A stretch of DNA of 7,955 bases from Lysobacteraceae bacterium. GTDB lineage: Bacteria > Pseudomonadota > Gammaproteobacteria > Xanthomonadales > Xanthomonadaceae. The translations under genes and the position numbers were made by a program. Shown here one piece after another: positions 1 to 6,088 of the stretch. How positions within the stretch are numbered: the first letter of the stretch is position 1; each line of letters starts with the position of its first letter. The notes under the pieces are model-generated. The model saw only the letters and a list, made by a program, of their open reading frames with translations. It was not told the origin of the DNA and searched no databases. The stretch is taken from the NCBI GenBank assembly GCA_028293685.1, contig JAQGOI010000135.1, positions 1 through 7,955 on the forward strand, given 5' to 3'.

Positions 1-1
1 G

Positions 2-94
2 GATGACATGTGCAGCATCTTCAGCGCCTGCCGGTTGCGGCGCGAAGTGCAGGTGGCACGGCACGCGCGACTGCTCGCCGCCCTGCTGGAGTAG
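2..94 (+). CDS. gmk: Guanylate kinase, C-terminal fragment (5' end outside window)
   Basis: An open frame enters from the left edge and stops at TAG 92-94, giving 30 residues. The tail contains the pattern I-F-S-A-x-R-L-R-R, then Q-V-A-R-H-A-x-L, then LL near the end. This lines up well with the end of E. coli guanylate kinase (a RLR motif, then Q, RH, L and a final LL). Gmk phosphorylates GMP to GDP with ATP in the cytoplasm and feeds GTP and (p)ppGpp pools. The position just before rpoZ and spoT, as in E. coli, supports the call. The kinase P-loop and GMP-binding parts lie outside the window, so the identity rests on this short tail and on gene order. No T-rich terminator follows; a 6-bp inverted repeat (102-107 with 115-120) lacks a T tract. 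Confidence 0.72.
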   Translation, partial: DDMCSIFSACRLRREVQVARHARLLAALLE

Positions 95-188
95 GCAGCC
101 CCTGGCCCGCCGACGGCCAGACCGGGCCAAGCGGGCATTGGGCTTGCCTCCAGCGTCTCGCTAACCTACTGATTCATAAAGGTCGGAG

Positions 189-218
189 TTGCTTCAATAC
201 GGCATCCGCGGCTACAAT
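189..218 (+). promoter_or_regulatory. Probable sigma70-type promoter of rpoZ
   Basis: TTGCTT at 189-194 and TACAAT at 213-218 are separated by 18 bp, a good match to the -35 and -10 consensus. Transcription would start near 225, leaving a leader of about 40 nt before rpoZ. The assignment is from pattern only. rpoZ could also be transcribed from upstream of gmk, since no clear terminator lies between the two genes. Confidence 0.5.
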
Positions 219-257
219 CCGCGCCCTTTTGAATGAATCGGACGGCCCTTGGCCGCC

Positions 258-262
258 GGGAG
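258..262 (+). promoter_or_regulatory. Ribosome binding site of rpoZ
   Basis: GGGAG lies 4 nt before the ATG at 267. It favours this ATG over the in-frame TTG at 249, and the protein starting here (MARITVEDC) matches the usual omega N-terminus. A 5-bp stem with a 3-nt loop (243-247 with 251-255) lies directly upstream. Confidence 0.55.
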
Positions 263-266
263 CCCC

Positions 267-566
267 ATGGCCCGCATTACCGTCGAAGATTGCCTGGAAG
301 TGGTCGACAACCGCTTTGAACTCGTGATGATGGCCGCCAAGCGCGCGCGCCAGTTGGCCAATGGTGTCGAGCCGCAGCTGGACAACACCGAGCACGACGA
401 CAAGCCGACCGTACTGGCGTTGCGGGAAATTGCCGCTCGCCGCATCGACCAGCCGTACATCGATGCCGTCGACAAGTCGGAGCGCGAGCGCAAAGAGCGC
501 GAGGCGCTGGAATGGGCCGCTGCCGAGGTTGTCGCCGACGACGACCTGTCCAAGGGCGACGACTAA
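267..566 (+). CDS. rpoZ: DNA-directed RNA polymerase omega subunit
   Basis: The product has 99 residues against 91 in E. coli. Omega binds the beta' subunit, helps fold and assemble core RNA polymerase, and in E. coli helps form (p)ppGpp site 1. Family hallmarks are visible: the start MARITVEDC, then [15 protein letters not shown] at about residues 16-30, and the segment [11 protein letters not shown] at about 47-57. This is the conserved region that contacts beta'. The C-terminal third is acidic and charged ([11 protein letters not shown] and a DDDLSKGDD end), which is normal for a variable omega tail. The start at 267 is supported by a GGGAG site 4 nt upstream and by homology. The gene sits between gmk and spoT as in many gammaproteobacteria, but here a strong terminator follows it, so it may be mostly uncoupled from spoT. 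Confidence 0.96.
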   Translation: MARITVEDCLEVVDNRFELVMMAAKRARQLANGVEPQLDNTEHDDKPTVLALREIAARRIDQPYIDAVDKSERERKEREALEWAAAEVVADDDLSKGDD

Positions 567-577
567 GCGCTGATTCG

Positions 578-597
578 GAACCGGCCAAGCCGGGTTC
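578..597 (+). other. Hairpin between rpoZ and its terminator
   Basis: GAACC at 578-582 pairs with GGTTC at 593-597, and GGC at 583-585 pairs with GCC at 589-591, with one bulged G (592) and a CAA loop. No T tract follows. It stands 11 nt before the terminator stem and may protect the 3' end of the rpoZ mRNA or act as a weak first terminator. Its function is inferred. Confidence 0.45.
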
Positions 598-608
598 TCG
601 CACGCAAG

Positions 609-638
609 CGGCTCTGCCTTGGCAGGGCCGTTTTTTTT
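609..638 (+). terminator. Strong intrinsic terminator after rpoZ
   Basis: CGGCTCTGC at 609-617 pairs with GCAGGGCCG at 622-630 (one G-T wobble), and C618 and G621 can extend the stem around a TT loop. Eight consecutive T (631-638) follow at once. This is a textbook Rho-independent terminator. It lies 42 nt after the rpoZ stop and 88 nt before spoT, so it should end most rpoZ transcripts before spoT. Confidence 0.9.
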
Positions 639-726
639 GCCGACGTTGGGCGGCAGTTCCCAGTGTCGCTTCCGGTTTCACGGCCCCGTGCTTTCCGATT
701 CGCGGTTCACGGCTTAGTCTGGCTGC

Positions 727-2919
727 ATGAATCCCGGCGAGCCTGCCCAAGTCCTGCCTGATGCGGTCGACGAATCGCTGCCGGACTACGTGCTTGCGTT
801 GCAGCGTGCCGCCCACTATCTGACGGATGACCAGCACCGGTTGCTGCGCCGGGCGTGGTCGGTCGGCGCCGCGGCACACGCCGGGCAGGTCCGCCGTTCG
901 GGCGAGCCTTACATCACGCATCCGGTTGCGGTCGCGTCGGTGCTTGCCGAGCAGCGCGTGGATGTGGAAACGCTGATCGCCGCGATCCTGCACGACACGC
1001 TCGAGGACACGCCCCTGGCGCGCGCGACCATCGCCGGCGAGTTCGGCGAAACGGTGGCCGAACTGGTCGACGGCGTCACCAAGCTGGACAAGCTGCAGTT
1101 CCAGGACCGGCAGGAGGCCGCGGCCGAAAGTTTTCGCAAGATGCTGCTGGCGATGGCGCGCGACCTGCGCGTGATCCTGATCAAGCTCGCCGATCGCCTG
1201 CACAACATGCGCACGCTGTCGGCACAGACACCCGAAGCGCGCATGCGCATCGCCAACGAAACGCTGGAGATCTACGCGCCCATCGCGCAGCGCCTTGGCA
1301 TGAACCTGATCAAGGCCGAGCTGCAGGACCTGGGTTTTCGCGCCCTGCATCCATGGCGGCGCGCGGTGCTCGAAAAGCGCATCCGCACCCAGCCGTTGCT
1401 GCGTCGCGAGGCACTGGCCCGCATCGAGGCCCAGGTGGCGCAGCGCCTGACCAAGGAAGGCCTGCAATACCGACTGATCAGCCGGATCAAGTCGCCATGG
1501 AGCATCTATTCGAAAATGCGTTCGGAGGGCAAATCCTTCGACCAGGTGATGGACATGTTCGGTTTTCGCATCGTCGTGCCAACGGTCGCGGCGTGTTACC
1601 ACGCCCTGGGCGTTGCGCATTCGGTGTTCAAGCCGCTGGACGGCCGCTTTCGCGACTTCATCGCCATTCCAAAAGCCAACGGCTACCAGTCGCTGCACAC
1701 GGTGTTGTTCGGGCCGTATGGTTCGCCGATCGAAGTGCAGATCCGCACCGAGGAAATGGATCTCATCGCCGAGCGCGGCATCGCGGCCCACTGGACCTAC
1801 AAGCATGGTGGCGCGGGCAACAGCGCCCAGAGCCGCGCGCACTCGTGGATCGCCAACCTCCTGGAAAGCCAGCGCGCGACCGGCTCTTCGCTGGAGTTTC
1901 TCGAGAACGTCAAGGTCGATCTGTTTCCCGACGAGGTGTACCTGTTCACGCCCAAGGGCGACATCCTCTCGTTGCCGCGTAATTCGACTGCGCTTGATTT
2001 CGCGTACGCCGTGCACACCGATGTCGGCAACCATGCCGTCGCCGCGCGCGTGGACAAGAAGCTGGTGCCTTTGCGCACCAAGCTGGTCAGCGGGCAGAAG
2101 GTCGAAGTCATCAGCGCCAAATCCGCTGCGCCCAAACCGCAGTGGCTCGAGTTCGTGATCACCGGCAAGGCGCGCACCGCCATCCGGCACCAGCTCAAGA
2201 GCCTGCAGCACGAAGACGCCGTGCAACTGGGCCATCGCATGCTCGATCGATCGTTGGAGGACCTGGGTACGTCGCTGGATCGACTGCCGTCGGCGCGCAT
2301 GGACGCCTACCTGCTGGAGCATCGCTTTCCGCGGCTTGAGGCGCTGCTCTCGGAAATCGCGCTCGGCAACCGCATGCCAGCGCAGGTTGCGCAGGCGCTG
2401 GCACGGCCGCCCGCAACGACGTCCGCGCGCGGCGTTGCCGATGAGCAGATACCCAACTACATGGGCGAACGCGTGCCGGGCGACCGCATCCTAATCACCG
2501 GCAACGAACGCGGCGTGATTACGTTTGCGAACTGCTGCCTGCCGGTGCCCGGCGACGACATCATGGGATACCACACCGCCGGCCGCGGCATCGTCGTCCA
2601 TCGCATGGACTGCCCCAATGTCGCCGACTACCGCAAGTCGCCCGAGCGTTGGGTTGCCATCGGCTGGGACCGCTCCGTGTCCGGCGATTTCCATAGCGCG
2701 TTGCTGGTGCAGGTGGAAAATCGTCCGGGCGTGCTGGCGCAAGTGGCGGCTGCCATCGCACAGGCCGAGTCCAACATCGATGGCGTCGAATACCTGGAGC
2801 GCGACAGCAACATTGCCGCGATTCGTTTTTCCATCGAGGTGGGCGACCGAAAGCACCTGGCCGACGTGATTCGCCGGGTGCGCCGGCTCAACGTCGTGCA
2901 CGGCGTGCAGCGGTTGTAG
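727..2919 (+). CDS. spoT: Bifunctional (p)ppGpp synthetase/hydrolase of the RelA/SpoT family
   Basis: This 730-residue protein makes and degrades (p)ppGpp, the stringent-response alarmone. The HD hydrolase domain (about 30-190) keeps every residue I can map from Streptococcus Rel: R56, H65, H89-D90, E93-D94, D156 and N160. The synthetase domain (about 240-365) has D276, YQSLHT at 320-325 and E336 in EVQIRT, so both activities look intact. The loop RFRD (307-310) fits the basic RxKD type of bifunctional enzymes, not the acidic ExDD type of RelA. A TGS domain follows (about 403-463), then a helical region, a CC-type zinc-finger segment (C603-C604, C629) and a C-terminal ACT domain (about 656-730, with ENRPGVL). 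Length is close to E. coli SpoT (702). The ATG at 727 has no clear Shine-Dalgarno site. The first 20 or so residues are less conserved, so the start is likely but not certain. Confidence 0.97.
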   Translation: MNPGEPAQVLPDAVDESLPDYVLALQRAAHYLTDDQHRLLRRAWSVGAAAHAGQVRRSGEPYITHPVAVASVLAEQRVDVETLIAAILHDTLEDTPLARATIAGEFGETVAELVDGVTKLDKLQFQDRQEAAAESFRKMLLAMARDLRVILIKLADRLHNMRTLSAQTPEARMRIANETLEIYAPIAQRLGMNLIKAELQDLGFRALHPWRRAVLEKRIRTQPLLRREALARIEAQVAQRLTKEGLQYRLISRIKSPWSIYSKMRSEGKSFDQVMDMFGFRIVVPTVAACYHALGVAHSVFKPLDGRFRDFIAIPKANGYQSLHTVLFGPYGSPIEVQIRTEEMDLIAERGIAAHWTYKHGGAGNSAQSRAHSWIANLLESQRATGSSLEFLENVKVDLFPDEVYLFTPKGDILSLPRNSTALDFAYAVHTDVGNHAVAARVDKKLVPLRTKLVSGQKVEVISAKSAAPKPQWLEFVITGKARTAIRHQLKSLQHEDAVQLGHRMLDRSLEDLGTSLDRLPSARMDAYLLEHRFPRLEALLSEIALGNRMPAQVAQALARPPATTSARGVADEQIPNYMGERVPGDRILITGNERGVITFANCCLPVPGDDIMGYHTAGRGIVVHRMDCPNVADYRKSPERWVAIGWDRSVSGDFHSALLVQVENRPGVLAQVAAAIAQAESNIDGVEYLERDSNIAAIRFSIEVGDRKHLADVIRRVRRLNVVHGVQRL

Positions 2920-3008
2920 GCCGGGCAGGGAGCTGCGAGTCGCAAGGACAGGCAATCGCGTGCCGTTGGCTTTACGATTCCATGTTCCGACTCAGACTCC
3001 GGCCTCCC

Positions 3009-3392
3009 ATGACCCGTCAACCGATCTGCACCGACCGCGCGCCTGCCGCGATCGGTCCGTACTCCCAGGCCGTGCGCAGTGGCGCTGCCGTCTACCTCTC
3101 CGGGCAGATCCCGCTGGATCCCGCGAGCGGGCAGCTCATCGTCGGCGACATTGCCCTGCAGGCCCGGCGTGCGCTGGACAACCTCAAGGCCGTCTGCGAG
3201 GAGGCGGGTGGTTCACTCGGCGACGTCGTCCGCGTGGGCCTGTATGTCACCGATCTTGGCGATTTTGCCGCAGTGAACGCCGTCATGGCCGAGTATTTTT
3301 CCGCGCCCTATCCGGCACGCTCCACGATCCAGGTTGCTGCACTTCCAAAAGGTGCGAACGTGGAAATCGACGCGGTGATGGTGCTTGGCTGA
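3009..3392 (+). CDS. ridA: RidA-family 2-iminobutanoate/2-iminopropanoate deaminase
   Basis: The 127-residue product is a full-length RidA (YjgF/YER057c/UK114) protein. RidA forms a cytoplasmic trimer that hydrolyses reactive enamines and imines such as 2-aminoacrylate, which PLP-dependent dehydratases release, and so protects other PLP enzymes. Signature segments are present: APAAIGPYSQAV (11-22, with Y18), SGQIPLDP (31-38), the region around N58, and PARST (102-106), whose R104 matches the substrate carboxylate-binding Arg105 of E. coli. E119 in VEID matches the glutamate that activates water (E120). These residues point to the active RidA subclass, not an Rid1-7 paralogue lacking the arginine. 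An in-frame ATG at 2982 would add nine basic residues unlike the family, so 3009 is preferred, although neither start has a good Shine-Dalgarno site. It lies 89 nt after spoT and 3 nt before recG. Confidence 0.94.
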   Translation: MTRQPICTDRAPAAIGPYSQAVRSGAAVYLSGQIPLDPASGQLIVGDIALQARRALDNLKAVCEEAGGSLGDVVRVGLYVTDLGDFAAVNAVMAEYFSAPYPARSTIQVAALPKGANVEIDAVMVLG

Positions 3393-3395
3393 GCG

Positions 3396-5501
3396 ATGAA
3401 GCGTGCCGGTGGACCGTCGCCCGCCTTGTCTGCTGCAGGCGAAGCGCCACTGGGCACATTGCCTGGTGTCGGACCGCGCGTAGCCGAGAAACTCGCGGCG
3501 CGTGGCCTGCTCACGCTCCAGGATCTCTGGCTGCAACTGCCCAGGCAGTATGAGGACCGGACCTGCATCGTTGCGATCCGCGACGTGCGACCCGGTCTCG
3601 CGGTGCAGGTGGAAGGCGTTGTCGAAGCCGTCGAGCGGGGCTTTCGCTACCGGCCGATGTTGCGGGTTGCCATTGTCGACGATTCGCGCTCTACGCTGGT
3701 CCTGCGGTTCTTTCATTTCCGCGCGACGCAGGTCGCGCAATTCGCCCCTGGCGTGCGCGTGCGTTGCTACGGCACGCCGCGTGCCGGCCAGCACGGGCTC
3801 GAAATCGTCCATCCCAGCTATCGAATCCTTGAACATGACGAAAGCGCACTGGGTGAGCAGCTCGACCCGGTGTATCCGGCGATCGAAGGGATTGGACCAG
3901 GCACCCTGCGCCGGTTGATCGGCCTGGCGCTGGACAAACTGCCCGACGAGTCGGCGCTGGAACTGTTGCCGTCCGACATGCGCCGTGAGCGCGACCTGCC
4001 TTCGCTGCGCGAAGCGTTGCTGACCGTACATCGGCCGGCAAAGGACGCGGACAGGGGCGCGCTGCTTGCGGGGACACATCCGGCACAGCGTCGCCTGGCC
4101 CTGGAGGAGCTGCTGGCGCATCACCTGAGTTTGCGTCGCCAGCGCATCGCGCTGCAGCAACATTCCGCGGCCTGCCTTGCCGGATCGGGGGCCTTGCCGC
4201 GGCGCCTGATTGCGGCCTTGCCGTTCGCATTGTCCGGCGCGCAGCAACGCGTGTACGCGCAGGTGCGGGCCGACCTGTCGCGCCCGACACCGATGTTGCG
4301 CCTGGTGCAGGGTGACGTCGGCAGTGGCAAGACCGTTGTCGCGGCACTCGCCGCGCTGTTGGCGGTGGAAGCCGGCAAGCAGGTGGCATTGATGGCGCCG
4401 ACCGAGCTGCTGGCCGAGCAGCACCTGGCCACGGTGCGTGGCTGGCTGGAGCCGCTGGACGTACGGGTGACATGGCTGGCCGGAAAAGTCACTGGCAAGG
4501 CGCGTGCCGCCGCACTGGCTGAAGTGGCTTCTGGTTCGGCGCAAGTCGTGATCGGTACGCATGCATTGATGCAGGAAGGCGTCTTGTTTCGCGACCTCGC
4601 GCTCGCGATCGTAGATGAGCAGCATCGCTTTGGCGTGCACCAGCGCCTGGCGTTGCGCGACAAGGGCCTGGGCGATGCGGTTCCACACCAGCTGGTGATG
4701 ACGGCGACCCCGATCCCACGCACGCTGGCGATGGCTGCATACGCCGATCTTGACGTGTCATCCATCGACGAACTTCCGCCGGGACGCACGCCGGTCAACA
4801 CCGTTGCGCTCGGCGCCCAGCGACGGCCGGAACTGGTCGAACGCATCCGCAGCGCCTGCGCCGAAGGCCGCCAGGCCTATTGGGTATGCACGCTGATCGA
4901 TGATTCCGACGAGGTGGTCGCGCAGGCTGCGCAATCGACGTTCGAGGCGCTGTCCGCTGCGTTGCCGGAATTGCGGATCGGGCTGGTGCATGGACGGATG
5001 AAGGCAGCCGTGAAGCAGTCGACCATGCGTGCCTTCAAGGACGGCCAGCTCGATCTGCTGGTGGCGACGACCGTGATCGAGGTCGGCGTCGACGTCGCCA
5101 ACGCATCGCTGATGATCGTCGAGAACGCCGAGCGTCTCGGTCTTGCCCAGCTCCACCAGCTGCGGGGACGGGTCGGCCGCGGCAGTGCGGCCTCCAGCTG
5201 TGTCCTGCTGTACCAGTCGCCGCTGTCGATGCTGGCGCGCCAGCGGCTGGAAACGATGCGCCAGACCCACGATGGATTCGTGATCGCCGAGCGGGACCTG
5301 GAGCTGAGGGGCCCGGGCGAACTGCTTGGCACCCGCCAGACAGGCCTGGCCGGCTTTCGGGTGGCCGATCTCATGCGCGATGCGGACTTGCTGCCGCTGG
5401 TCCACGACATGGCCGACCGCCTGCTGGCCCAGGCGCCTGCCGCCGCCGACCGGATCATCGCGCGGTGGGTGGGTGGCGCAGCCCGCTACGCCGCGGCCTA
5501 G
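3396..5501 (+). CDS. recG: ATP-dependent DNA helicase RecG
   Basis: The 701-residue product (693 in E. coli) is a superfamily 2 double-strand DNA translocase that reverses stalled forks and processes D-loops, R-loops and Holliday junctions. The N-terminal part has a helix-hairpin-helix-like stretch (LPGVGPRVAEKL, 22-33) and the OB-fold wedge domain (about 55-145) that splits the fork. Helicase motifs follow in order: motif I GDVGSGKT (306-313), TELLAEQ (336-342), motif II as DEQH (407-410), motif III MTATPIPRT (435-443), motif V VIEVGVDVANA (560-570) and motif VI QLRGRVGRG (588-596). The TRG region used in translocation is present (TRQTGLAGFRVADL, 646-659). No key residue is missing. The ATG lies 3 nt after the ridA stop, which suggests translational coupling. 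No clear terminator follows before rpmE2. Confidence 0.97.
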   Translation: MKRAGGPSPALSAAGEAPLGTLPGVGPRVAEKLAARGLLTLQDLWLQLPRQYEDRTCIVAIRDVRPGLAVQVEGVVEAVERGFRYRPMLRVAIVDDSRSTLVLRFFHFRATQVAQFAPGVRVRCYGTPRAGQHGLEIVHPSYRILEHDESALGEQLDPVYPAIEGIGPGTLRRLIGLALDKLPDESALELLPSDMRRERDLPSLREALLTVHRPAKDADRGALLAGTHPAQRRLALEELLAHHLSLRRQRIALQQHSAACLAGSGALPRRLIAALPFALSGAQQRVYAQVRADLSRPTPMLRLVQGDVGSGKTVVAALAALLAVEAGKQVALMAPTELLAEQHLATVRGWLEPLDVRVTWLAGKVTGKARAAALAEVASGSAQVVIGTHALMQEGVLFRDLALAIVDEQHRFGVHQRLALRDKGLGDAVPHQLVMTATPIPRTLAMAAYADLDVSSIDELPPGRTPVNTVALGAQRRPELVERIRSACAEGRQAYWVCTLIDDSDEVVAQAAQSTFEALSAALPELRIGLVHGRMKAAVKQSTMRAFKDGQLDLLVATTVIEVGVDVANASLMIVENAERLGLAQLHQLRGRVGRGSAASSCVLLYQSPLSMLARQRLETMRQTHDGFVIAERDLELRGPGELLGTRQTGLAGFRVADLMRDADLLPLVHDMADRLLAQAPAAADRIIARWVGGAARYAAA

Positions 5502-5564
5502 GTCGGCGGTGGCCGCTACACCCATCCGGTCAAGCGGCTTCAGGAGAGCGGCTGCGCCGTCGGG

Positions 5565-5594
5565 TTGCGCATGAGGTGCGCCTGCAGCTAAAAT
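5565..5594 (+). promoter_or_regulatory. Probable sigma70-type promoter of rpmE2
   Basis: TTGCGC at 5565-5570 and TAAAAT at 5589-5594 are 18 bp apart. The start site would fall near 5601, about 25 nt before the rpmE2 ATG. The sequence supports an independent promoter for the L31 gene. No palindrome resembling a Zur operator is apparent around it. Confidence 0.45.
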
Positions 5595-5625
5595 GCCCGG
5601 CTTATCCTGCGCAACTGGTGCTGCC

Positions 5626-5871
5626 ATGAAGGCCGACATCCATCCTGATTACCGTGAAGTCGTGTTCCAGGACATGACCTCGGATTTCAAGTTCCTGACC
5701 CGCTCGACACTCTCCAGCAAGGAGAAGGTGAAGTGGAAGGACGGCAATGAATATCCGTTGATCAAGATCGACATTTCGTCGGCTTCGCACCCGTTCTACA
5801 CCGGGCAGAACAAGATCATGGACACGAGCGGTCGTGTCGACAAGTTCCGCCGGCGCTACGCCGCCAAGTAA
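5626..5871 (+). CDS. rpmE2: 50S ribosomal protein L31 type B (zinc-independent)
   Basis: The 81-residue product matches the L31 type B (YkgM-like) family: start MKADIHPDY, then [17 protein letters not shown], the segment [13 protein letters not shown] (about 51-63), and the end [10 protein letters not shown] before a basic tail. L31 sits on the 50S central protuberance and helps form bridge B1b with the small subunit. There is no cysteine in the protein, so the zinc-binding CxxC pair of type A L31 is absent. An in-frame upstream start (ATG at 5593) would overlap the likely -10 element, and homology fits 5626. No clear Shine-Dalgarno site precedes the ATG. The gene has its own apparent promoter and terminator and is probably a one-gene transcript. 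Confidence 0.95.
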   Translation: MKADIHPDYREVVFQDMTSDFKFLTRSTLSSKEKVKWKDGNEYPLIKIDISSASHPFYTGQNKIMDTSGRVDKFRRRYAAK

Positions 5872-5882
5872 GACATTCCCGG

Positions 5883-5894
5883 CGTCGCGAGACG
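5883..5894 (+). other. Small GCGA-loop hairpin after rpmE2
   Basis: CGTC at 5883-5886 pairs with GACG at 5891-5894 around a GCGA loop, 12 nt after the rpmE2 stop. The stem is only 4 bp, so it may be chance, but it shares its loop with the larger hairpin 19 nt further on. Confidence 0.25.
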
Positions 5895-5912
5895 GCCAGT
5901 TACCGACCCAGC

Positions 5913-5937
5913 AACGGCTGCCGCGAGGCGGCCGTTT
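5913..5937 (+). terminator. Probable terminator of rpmE2
   Basis: AACGGCTGCC at 5913-5922 pairs with GGCGGCCGTT at 5927-5936 (one G-T wobble) around a GCGA tetraloop of the stable GNRA type. The T tract is short (5935-5937), so termination may be partial. It lies about 40 nt after the rpmE2 stop and before the gltA leader. Confidence 0.65.
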
Positions 5938-5983
5938 GCATGTCCGGCACGCGGCAGGAGCGGCGGCCGCCTCCAGGCCGCTA

Positions 5984-5992
5984 TGTGATAAT
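5984..5992 (+). promoter_or_regulatory. Probable extended -10 promoter of gltA
   Basis: TGTGATAAT is an extended -10 element: TGn followed by GATAAT, five of six bases matching TATAAT. The start would be near 5999, giving a leader of about 90 nt. The -35 position (about 5964-5969) has no TTGACA-like sequence and is filled by the palindrome GGCGGCCGCC at 5962-5971. This suggests reliance on the extended -10 or on an activator. Confidence 0.45.
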
Positions 5993-6076
5993 TGCAACAG
6001 CGCGACGACGCCCCATCCGGTCGCTGCCGCCCATTGACGATCCAACGTGCCGTTGCCCAGTGCGGCGCGCCCATCC

Positions 6077-6081
6077 GAGGA
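6077..6081 (+). promoter_or_regulatory. Ribosome binding site that decides the gltA start
   Basis: GAGGA ends 7 nt before the GTG at 6089. The alternative in-frame GTG at 6047 has no such site, so 6089 is the better start. Confidence 0.7.
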
Positions 6082-6088
6082 ATGCGCC

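Noticed and set aside
102..120. Inverted repeat CTGGCC / GGCCAG after gmk as a terminator
   Set aside because: The stem is only 6 bp with a 7-nt loop and no T tract follows, so termination is not supported.
233..319. A possible short upstream ORF starting at ATG 233 and overlapping the rpoZ start
   Set aside because: There is no ribosome binding site, the frame differs from rpoZ, and the peptide is Arg/Pro-rich with no sign of selection.
855..1982. A 375-codon plus-strand frame inside spoT
   Set aside because: It overlaps the HD and synthetase domains of spoT in another frame and has the Arg/Gly/Ala-rich composition of an out-of-frame read.
277..2322. A 681-codon open frame on the minus strand across rpoZ and spoT
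   Set aside because: It lies antisense to two clearly conserved genes, reads as low-complexity Arg/Gln/His/Ala-rich sequence with no recognisable domain, and is the usual shadow of GC-rich codon bias.
2950..2978. A promoter for ridA around TACGAT at 2973-2978
   Set aside because: The -10 match is only four of six and there is no -35-like sequence at the right distance. Co-transcription from spoT is at least as likely.
3213..4688. A 491-codon open frame on the minus strand across ridA and recG
   Set aside because: Antisense shadow of conserved coding sequence, with no domain pattern and atypical composition.
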